From positions 464,501 to 528,500 of the forward strand of contig JAUPFP010000085.1 of the NCBI GenBank assembly GCA_036925085.1: DNA of 64,000 nucleotides, given 5' to 3'. Below the pieces are notes generated by a model that was not told the DNA's origin, searched no databases, and saw only the letters and a list, made by a program, of their open reading frames with translations. Of this stretch, positions 10,401-18,000 are shown one piece after another. Both the position numbers and the translations under genes were made by a program. Source of the DNA: Brachycybe producta. Lineage: Eukaryota > Arthropoda > Diplopoda > Playtdesmida > Andrognathidae. How positions within the stretch are numbered: the stretch's first letter is position 1; each line of letters opens with the position of its first letter.

Positions 10401-13041
10401 GTTCAAATGTTTAAAAAAATTAAGCAAGGTATCAAAAAAAACTTAAAATTCCCTATTTTCGTTTGTCACTTAAAGTTGGGCCAAAAATCTGATAAACTCG
10501 TTCGCGATAAACTCCAAAATCTTAAGTCTATTTTTAAATAATTTAACATTTATTTAATGTTATTTAATAATGGCCTATCTTTTTAAGTGATTCAGTTTGG
10601 CTTCTTGTTTCTAAAATCACGTTCAAGTTTTTTTAAAGTTGTTTTCAAAATACATACATTATTTCTAGTAACGTTTTACTTAGCTTGGTTTTAAAGTTTA
10701 AAACCTTTGATTACTCCGTTTTTCAGGTGCAAAATGCAAAGAAACTTGTATGTACTTTAGAAACTAGAAGCAATCACTTTAAAGAATTCCAATGTTGATA
10801 TTTTTCAGAATAAAGCTTTTATGTGAGTTTGAAAAACGGCTATATAAACTTTAAGCATTATTTCGAAAGATACCCATTTGACATGAAAATACAATTTAGT
10901 GACTGAGTTACGCTTCTAGTTTTCTAAAACACTTTCTGGTTCCTTTTAACTTTGCTCTTCTGAAAGACAGAATAATCAAGAGTTCGAATTTCGACCCAAC
11001 TCTTCATAAACCATGTTAAATACTTTTAAATTTAATTATTTCGGAAAGTTTTTAAACGCAAACGTTTAACTTACACTGTGAAGCAGTGTGCTGCAGAGAG
11101 CACATAAGTGGATGCTATTATTGAACCTCCACACTGGACATGCGAACCACTATAATCACTATCAGGTCCAAATACCTCCATAACAAAAGCCTGAAATTGT
11201 AAAATGAAATGAAGTCAAATGATAGGGCACTGAGGTCTCCACTGAAGTCTTGTCAAAAGACACCATATACTGTATAAAGACACTTACTGTCCATCGGAAC
11301 TGGTCAATTGTAGCGTCCGTTCCTCCAAAAACCCTTCGACTCTTTGGTGACACACCACAACCTAAAAAAAGTATTAAGAGATTATTCATTATTTCGGCGG
11401 TTTTAAAACAAGTTTAATAAACATTTGAATTTTTATTAATAATTGATTGTTTCATATTGTGTGACGGACCCTTCTCGATTTGATATAACCTGCTTATCTT
11501 GGGTAACGGTTGAGTTATTCACTCGACTGGAAAGGGATTGGCTAGGTCACTTATTCTATCTGGTCAGGGAGGACTAAGCCAATACAGTATAATACTTTTC
11601 TAACACCCTCACTAGTCCTCAAAAAGACTTCTACAGTTTTGAGAATCTTTGGTCATCTGTTATCCCTCCCCTCTTATAGCCTGGTTTACATTAGAATAGA
11701 AATTCATGTAGTTAGAGGCCCAGAAGCTAACCCGCTCGCTATACTATATCCCACAACCAGGATAGATTGTGGTTACACGCAGCATCCAGTCTAGCAATGA
11801 AAATGAACCCATACGTGGTCCATGGGCGTAAGGTTATATAATCTTCTCCCCTCCAGGTACTAGTCCAAAAACCTCACCACCTCCAGTTCACATTGGGCTA
11901 GTATGCAGACTAGTGGTCAGTCCAGTGAAAAATGGTGTGCGGAGCATAATTTAGTGAATAGCTTCCCTTCCCATCCACTACTCTTTCCCAAATACTAGAG
12001 CTATAGTACTGCGGCTAGTACTGTCCCAGAGGTTTACATTTGTGTTATTTAGCTATGTTTGTCACTAGAAAGCTAGCTACTACTCCATTTACTATCCTAA
12101 TGTAAACCAGGCTTTATTATTTGTTAAAAAGTGCTTTCACGTGCTCCATTTGCATTTTATATTGAATAATGTTGATTATTTCTGTACACATAACTTATTG
12201 GTAAACGTTGATTAAGTTAAAAGTGTGCATATGTTATAAATTTGATCATGGCTTTTGTTTTCCGAAGCATGAAATTATAATTTTAGTAAACTCACCGCAA
12301 GTTGGAACTTGTGTCACATTCGAAGCCCCCTGTGAAAATGTATACATTAAATATTGTAGTTAAATACATTTACATATGAAAAGCTAATGTGCGACCTGTG
12401 ACAAACACGGGCATATACATTAGAATTCATGTAACACAGAAAAGCACTGCAGTCACGATGATAGTGTCGCCGCAACCGGCCAGAACGCAAGCATGGCCCT
12501 AAACGTTTTGTTACAATACGTTGTCGAAATGTGTAGTGATTTAATGAAGAAGTTAAATAGTGTCAATTATTTTTTAAAAAAATGTATATTAGTTGTTTCT
12601 TTATTAGTATTACTATTGTAGGCAGTAGCCCATTTACATATACTTTATAGGCTACACAGTGTAAATACCTATATTGAGGTCCCTATGCATGGAAATGCGA
12701 GGCCCCTGTTTGACTTTTTTCCCCCCTTAATTTACCTAAATACTTAAGTTTTTATTTTCAGGGGCCCCTACAAAAGTTAAATGTATAAATTATAACTAAA
12801 TTTGTTCAATGTGTTTTATGTTTACAAGTGCAATTTTTATTTTTATGTTGTTTATATACTGGTGACAATAGCTAGTATAATTACGCTAGTATGTCAAAAT
12901 TACTCAATAAAGAGACACCTCGAAACAAGTGCACAGAACTGCCATAGGTATAATTAAAATTCTATTTCTCACCTTTTCAAAGACATTTACCAATACTAAA
13001 ATGACTATCAATTTCCAGAAGCTGTTCAGAATGCCTCCCAT
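7470..13041 (-). CDS. Secreted S1A serine protease A (seven exons, 300 aa)
   Basis: Exons on the minus strand: 13,041-12,973; 12,329-12,296; 11,361-11,288; 11,190-11,075; 9,937-9,678; 8,538-8,384; 7,664-7,470. All junctions are GT-AG and the joined frame is open (903 nt with stop). Residues 1-23 are a signal peptide (LIVILVLVNVF core). A Cys-bearing propeptide follows (PTCGCGVSPKSRR). The activation site is R44/V45 in RRVFGG. The catalytic triad is His94 (SAAHC), Asp141 (NDIAIL) and Ser239 (GDSGGP). At chymotrypsin positions 189 and 226 it has Asn233 and Asp269 (YPDVY), so it is not a classic trypsin; crab collagenase-type proteases also carry an acidic residue at 226. The tail has two extra Cys (DLCEYVCYPPAQ). 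Expected role: extracellular protein cleavage after zymogen activation; digestion, venom or immunity cannot be separated here. Protease B is its tandem paralog. Confidence 0.93.
7890..8290. mobile_element. Insertion in protease A intron 6
   Basis: The introns 6 of the two proteases align up to GCAAAATATGCA and again from TGGCTTTAAAGATA. Between these points each gene has a different insert. This one has related inverted ends (ATTGTGCAGCATG near 7,960; GCTACATGTTGCACAAT near 8,250) and many GCATG/CATGC words. It is probably a MITE that arrived after the gene duplication. The exact ends are uncertain. Confidence 0.45.
8587..9086. mobile_element. MITE in protease A intron 5
   Basis: The terminal inverted repeats begin TTAAGGTGGCTTTATAGATA (left) and end GTAGAGCCACCTTAA (right). 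The flanking TTAA or TA fits a target duplication. There is no coding capacity. A homologous element sits at the same place in protease B (16,501-16,919), so the insertion predates the duplication. It contains the AAAAAGTTTATT motif near 8,840. Confidence 0.75.
9385..9480. mobile_element. Transposon-end remnant in protease A intron 5
   Basis: GCAGGGCCGGCCATTCCATT followed by AGGCAAACCTAGGCAGAGG resembles the ends of widespread invertebrate non-autonomous elements. No partner end was found. Protease B lacks it at this position. Confidence 0.35.
9990..11040. repeat. AT-rich repeat in protease A intron 4
   Basis: Low-complexity AT-rich text, homologous to protease B intron 4 (17,400-17,990). 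It shares CTTCTAGTTTTCTAAAACAC and GAAAGACAGAATAATCAAG with that intron. It is also related in inverted orientation to 2,700-2,845. No exon was found here. Confidence 0.5.
11459..11676. repeat. Unclassified dispersed repeat in protease A intron 2
   Basis: It starts TGTGACGGACCC and is alignable, with many differences, to 21,795-22,030. Shared words include TTGGCTAGG, ATTCTAT and CTGGT, a purine block, and CATCTGTTATCCCTCCCC versus a similar text. It is absent from protease B intron 2. A TG start and this layout would also suit an old long-terminal-repeat remnant, but I cannot show that. Confidence 0.4.
11677..12114. mobile_element. MITE in protease A intron 2
   Basis: The ends are inverted: TAGCCTGGTTTACATTAG on the left, CTAATGTAAACCAGGCTT on the right, with further inner complementarity (GTAAATG, CTAGAAAGCTAG). 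A flanking TA is consistent with a TA target duplication. It has no coding frame. A homolog lies at 19,227-19,638 in protease B. Confidence 0.8.
12340..12970. repeat. Repeat remnants in protease A intron 1
   Basis: 12,400-12,570 (ACGTTGTCGAAATGTGTA, GAACGCAAGC.TGGCCCTA) and 12,640-12,790 (AGGCCCCTG and CAGGGGCCCCT) are shared with protease B intron 1 (20,050-20,440). They therefore predate the gene duplication. The type of element is unknown. Confidence 0.45.
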
Positions 13042-13107
13042 CGTGCCTTATATATTTTGAATTCCGATGTTGCCTTAGGTGTATGTGTTGTGTGGAATTG
13101 ACCAACT

Positions 13108-13147
13108 ACTGAAGGATAATAAACCAGATTATGCCCCTTATTATATA
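13108..13147 (-). promoter_or_regulatory. Core promoter of protease A
   Basis: On the minus strand TATATAA (13,147-13,141) precedes TCAGT (13,112-13,108), the arthropod initiator motif. The spacing is 35-37 bp, slightly long. This gives a 5' leader of about 69 nt. The same two motifs are conserved in protease B. A second TATA-like word only about 10 bp before the ATG is too close to serve this start codon. Confidence 0.55.
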
Positions 13148-13315
13148 AAAGTCATTTAGCAAAAATAAAATAAACATATAGAAGAAAGCGGGGCAATAGG
13201 AACACATGGGGTCTGGGCATGGGTTGTTTATTTAAAGAACAGTTGCTGCGACCAGAAAGAAAATTAATATATTCAGCACACTTCTCTCATCCTATCAAGG
13301 TTGCAGTTTTCATTG

Positions 13316-13696
13316 ATGTTGTTGTTGGCGGTGTTTATAATTGGTGTTCATAATGCCCGCATCAACTATGAGGTCATAAACGGGACATCAAATTATACAG
13401 GTCAAAACAATAATAAATCGCCATATCAATGGATATTTGTGGTTGTCCTTAGAAATCCAAAGACCATGTCCAAAAATATCATGCCCAATCTAGGATTCGA
13501 ACTCGCAACCCAAACATCCGTGCCCAAGCCAGGATTACAAACCACCCAGGACACCGAGGTGGCAGAAACGAAAGTCGCCCAACTGAACCACCGAGGATCA
13601 ACAAGCAATTCTCATAATTTTTACCAAAATGTCAAAATTCACCCTTTGAAAATTAAATATCAGAGAAACCATAAAAATAAAACATTTGAAACTTAA
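13316..13696 (+). CDS. Short secreted-type frame divergent from protease A (probable relic)
   Basis: The plus-strand ATG at 13,316 starts MLLLAVFIIGVHNA, a short signal-like segment, then RINYEVINGTSN and PYQWIFVVVL. From about 13,460 the frame runs through a tRNA-derived SINE-like insertion, so the last two thirds are not expected to be ancestral coding sequence. An in-frame TTG five codons upstream sits where a longer signal peptide would begin in both copies. The paralog is at 21,015. ATTTAAAG and TTCAGCAC upstream could form a weak core promoter, giving a head-to-head pair with protease A. The '.I.GT....PYQW..VL' pattern loosely recalls the N-terminus of S1 proteases, but this is weak. 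Function unknown. Confidence 0.4.
   Translation: MLLLAVFIIGVHNARINYEVINGTSNYTGQNNNKSPYQWIFVVVLRNPKTMSKNIMPNLGFELATQTSVPKPGLQTTQDTEVAETKVAQLNHRGSTSNSHNFYQNVKIHPLKIKYQRNHKNKTFET
13462..13602 (-). mobile_element. tRNA-derived SINE-like insertion
   Basis: Read on the minus strand, TGGTTCAGTTGG (13,590-13,579) fits a pol III A box and GAGTTCGAATCC (13,504-13,493) fits a B box. The gap of 74 nt is longer than in a tRNA. A related but shorter copy lies at 21,170-21,262 in the duplicated unit, so the insertion predates the duplication. Confidence 0.5.
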
Positions 13697-14421
13697 GCTT
13701 GTTATAAAAAAAATATCAAAACGTAATTCTACATAAAATAAATCAAATTGAAACAAGATTGAAAGATTTCCTGACTTTGAATGCTTATCTTAACCATAAA
13801 CCAAGTAACCATTGAAAATGTTTGAAACCAACATATTTAAAATTCAATTTTTAATTCTTTAGTATTTTTTTCTCCATTTTATGCAGAGTGAGTTTAAGGT
13901 AAAGCATTGTTAACAAGAATCTCATGTTTCCAAGTGTGCAGCTTTTCAGATTTCTAAAAAAAAAAATCGTTTTTAAACAGTTGACATAATTATTACTAGT
14001 GCCATTATACATTATACTTTTATGTAACTAACTGACTTGGGTATTGGTTCTGAAACATACTTTGTATTCAATACACAGCTGTATAACAAAAATGTGCAAA
14101 TAATATTTGAAGAGTGTCCGGGTCAATGTAGGCTAACTTTGATCATTACAGTAGGATAAATCTAATTAAATCTCATTGATAATGATCGCATTTACATGTA
14201 CATTACGAATCTATATTGTACGTCACTATGGTGAGATTACAAATAACAGAGGATTTTATGTATATATTATGTCAACTTCATCAAACATTACTTAATGGTT
14301 TTCAAGAAATACATTTATAAAAAACAAACATTATATTCACATTGGAACCATTTTTAATTAAATTCTTCTACATTTTATTCTTGTTATGTCTTATTCCATT
14401 TTTGATATTTGATCCCACATT
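13690..14421. repeat. Segmental-duplication flank, copy 2
   Basis: Homologous to 5,700-6,540 and to 22,985-23,400. It carries GTTAACAAGAATCTCATG, CTGAAACATACTTTGTATTC and AAAATGTGCAAATAATATTT. It separates the divergent frame of unit A from the 3' end of protease B. No gene was seen. Confidence 0.6.
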
Positions 14422-15005
14422 AAGGTGAAATTCCCTAAGAGCTACTGCTATTCGCGACCGCAGTCTTTTGCAACCATAGTAGCGTTCGCGCCACACCATG
14501 ATTCCTGGCAGGTAGTTGTTTTACGACTCGCGGTCATCCATTCAATTCAATTAAATTAAATACACCTGCAATCAGCTCGAAAGCCATGTGGCAGGGAGGG
14601 ATTGCTCCCAATCACGACTGATTGTCATTATTTAAAAATAAGACATCATCATGAAATTGAAATCGTCCTAACAAAGAACTATTCACAGGAAGAGAATTCC
14701 ATAGTCTAATAACATTAGGAAGAAAAGACCAAAAATATGCATCAGTCCTAGCCATTAATTCTTTTAAAGTTTTTGAATGCCCAAATCTACCCTTACGAGG
14801 ATTTCTAGTTAGTAAACCAGTCGTGGATCAACTTGTGGGTCCCAAAGAACCTTGTACCACCACGACTACGACCAGACTACTCGCCGAGCAGTATAGTCGC
14901 AGTCGCACAGTAGAGACGCCGGTTAAAGAAACTGCTTATTATAGAACTATTGAATCAAGTCTGGTCGCTGGGTCGTCAGGTCGCTCTTAGGGAATTCCAC
15001 CTTTA
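14422..15005. mobile_element. MITE-like element enclosing a LINE tail
   Basis: Left end TAAGGTGAAATTCCCTAAGA, right end CTTAGGGAATTCCACCTTTA: inverted terminal repeats flanked by TA. Sub-terminal blocks rich in CGACCG/CGGTCG are also partly inverted (TCGCGACCGCAG near 14,453; CTGGTCGCTGGGTCG near 14,961). The interior contains a LINE-derived coding fragment. The right end lies 93 bp past the stop codon of protease B and may supply part of its 3' untranslated region. Confidence 0.7.
14628..14812 (-). pseudogene. LINE reverse-transcriptase C-terminal fragment
   Basis: The minus-strand translation gives LTRNPRKGRFGHSKT, then MARTDAYFWSFLP and NVIRLWNSLPVNSS. The pattern 'R.D.Y..SFLP..I..WNSLP' is typical of the extreme C-terminus of non-LTR retrotransposon polymerases (CR1, Jockey or RTE-like). 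Only about 60 residues remain, with no upstream polymerase motifs. Confidence 0.75.
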
Positions 15006-15097
15006 GAGCCTGTTCTCGTTATAAGATCTCGTTATTTAGATCTAATTCTACCAAGACCAACACGCGCAATACGAAAATTTTAAAATTAAAACTTTTT

Positions 15098-18000
15098 CTA
15101 TTGTACAGGTGGATAGCAAACGTATTCGCAAAGATCTGCATTTGGAGTATTTTCAACGATCCAGTCATAAAAGAACGAAACGTTTGTATAGGCAACCGGA
15201 TATGTACTTCCACATTCGCTACCAAAAGACACGATTCCAGCCAAAGTGTAACGTCCTTGGCAATCATAAACAAGTGGACCTCCCGAATCGCCCTTCAAAT
15301 TAATTAATGTAGATTATAAAATAAAATTAAAAGCTCAAGTTAAAACGTCACGTTTACAGTTGGCATTTCATGATCGAAAGTGTACAATTTGACTAGAAAT
15401 CGGAAAGACAGTGCATGTGATTTTGAAATGCCGACTATAAACGCAGACTAATTAAGTTATTTCTTTAACACGAAAACCATCTATCTGTCATGGTGCCAGT
15501 TTTAAGTAATCGTTGCAAAATATGCAAAATGAGGTCACCACCATTCGTACCACATTGCATTGTGGTACAAGGCGCCGGCTGTGACGTCATTTTTTGTAAT
15601 GCTGTATAGGCCAATGTGGTGCGTTAGCTGCACAAACGTAATGAAAGCATCACAATCATATTCCACAATGTTTTATTGTATTTATTGTTCCAGAAATACT
15701 CCTCAAGGCTGCCACACACGTTCCGGTAAGCCTGTCAGATATGCCTACACAGGTAGGCCTGTGTAAGTCGACCTGACGACAGCAGAGCACTGTACACATG
15801 CTCTAGTAAAAGTGTCACCATTCTATGACACCTGACACTGTGACACCCGGCACCTGAACTTACGCTTGCCACGTGGCTACACGTGTCCCTGTTTGCCTGC
15901 TCAGGTGTGACCTGCACAGGCAAATCGAATGATTTTTCATATTTGTTCCATTAGCCTGTGCAGTTCAAAATAAAAGTACAGTTTTATCAGCTACACACTC
16001 CAGGCGACCTGCACAGGCATACCTGACAGGTTTATCTGAACGTGTGTAGTGGCATTTAGTTTTCTTAGCTCTCTCACTCTTTCTCTCTCTCTCCCTTGTT
16101 TTTTCTTTCCTCCCTTTTTAGGTGGCGCGAGCCCCCTGGATCCGCCACTGCGGTAAGCGACGTCGCGTAGCATATTCTTGGCTTTAAAGATAGTATTATG
16201 AAACAATACTTTTACTTGAATCATTTACTCATCTACTTTCTAATTTTCAATTTCTTTGACTCATCTAAGTAGAAATGAAGACAATAAGCAGAAATATTAC
16301 CTGGCATGCATTCCTGCTACCATCATCAGTTCCAGCACAAACAAAGCTATCATCGATTACTATGTCAGAGTTATTAAATTTCTTCATACATTGAGTTGTC
16401 GAAACAACCGGTATAGTGGCATATTGTAGAGTATTAGCGACCGGACCACCTATACAACAAAAAACAAACAATAATATTATCGTGAAACATCGTACCTACG
16501 TTAAGGTGGCTTAATGCTATGCTTTATAGACTTTTTTTTTGTAAAATGTGGACGCAAAAACGTGAGGCGAACGTTTTTTTTTTAGAAACAAAGTTATGAA
16601 AAAAAAAATTCAAAACTAGAATGGTAAAAGATTATGTTCAAAGTTCTTTATGGTAATATCTTAAAAAATAAACATTTTATAAGCAGTTTGAAAATTACTA
16701 TAGTTTCACGAAAAACTATTTTTATCTTTTTTCAAACTGTCATAAAAAGTTTATTTTGAAAGATATCATCATGAAAAAACCTTTAACACTATCAACAACT
16801 ATTCCACTTTCTAAAACATTTTGAATTTTTTGAAAAATATAATAACCTCCTACTGTATAGAACATAATCGGTATCTGGGAGAATAAAAAAATAAATAAAT
16901 ATTTATAAAGCCACCTTAAAGTATCCCGCTATAAATAAGCCAATATCGTAGCTTATTTGTAGTGGAATACCTTAACATAGGGTTCTTTCAGCATAATCTC
17001 CACAAAAAAAAATACTAATTTTTCTTGTCAATATACCTTCCTTTTCTAGACCCCAACCTATAACGGTCACATTCGTATTATCCAAATTCATTCCAGGTGG
17101 TGGAAGACAAGCTTTTTGTACCAAAGAAGAAAATTGCACTGGGGTTTGCAGTGTTAATATTGCAATATCATTCGAACTATAGGAAGTTTTATTAAAATCT
17201 TCGTGTATTAACACCTTCGTCACTGGCATTGATGTTAAATTTGCATTGTTCAAGTTGTTTCCTCCAACGAGCACCCATACATTCTCGATTCCTTTGCTTA
17301 AGCGTAACAAAGAATAATCACAAAATTACTTGACATTTTTTGCCATGTGGCAGAAAAAAATACGAAACTGGGGCTGGTTATACGAGAGTACTCAGTATAT
17401 CGCTGTACGTCCCATATAACCAGTCCCGATAACGTTTTATTTTAAACAACTTTTTAACGAACTTCGTATTCTGAAAAAAGAAAATGCGTTTACTTTTTCT
17501 AGCTATTTAGGAACTAAAAAGAAAGGCCCGTAAAGTTTATTGTGAACGATGTTTGTTATAATGAAATTTTGTTTAGTCTTGTAGTTTTGTATGAACACTG
17601 ACATTCTCTGAGAATTTGCACAAAAAAAAAATAAATTAAAAAAAACTTGTTTCATAGTTTAATAGCCATCCATTGAAAACTATGCAAATGAAAACAAAAC
17701 CAAAAAACAAAAAAACAATAGAACATAGTTATAATACAGAGCTCGGGAAATAATTCTTTTAGTTTTTAATTTTGTCTATAAAAAGTTTATTTCGAAAGAT
17801 ACCAACCTGAAAACTATCTTTAGTTAATGAGTTACCCTTCTAGTTTTCTAAAACACGTTCTGGTTCATTTTAACTTTGCTCTTTTGAAAGACAGAATAAT
17901 CAAGAGTTCGAAAATGTTCAACTTTTCATAAACCGTCTTAAATGCATTTAAATTTAAATATATAAACACAAATGATGACTCAGAGAGTTTTTAAATGCAA

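Noticed and set aside
13042-13058. TATATAAGG just before the protease A ATG as its TATA box
   Set aside because: It is only about 10 bp from the ATG, so transcription would begin inside the coding exon; the TATA and TCAGT pair at 13,147-13,108 fits better.
13301-13315. TTG at 13,301 as start of the divergent frame
   Set aside because: Non-ATG initiation is unlikely in a spliced eukaryotic gene; the ATG at 13,316 is used instead, although the upstream codons may have been coding in an ancestor.
13493-13590. Functional tRNA gene
   Set aside because: A and B boxes are 74 nt apart and no cloverleaf can be drawn; SINE-like origin is more likely.
13426-13608. Minus-strand 60-codon frame MLVDPRWFSW as a gene
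   Set aside because: It coincides with the tRNA-derived SINE-like insertion.
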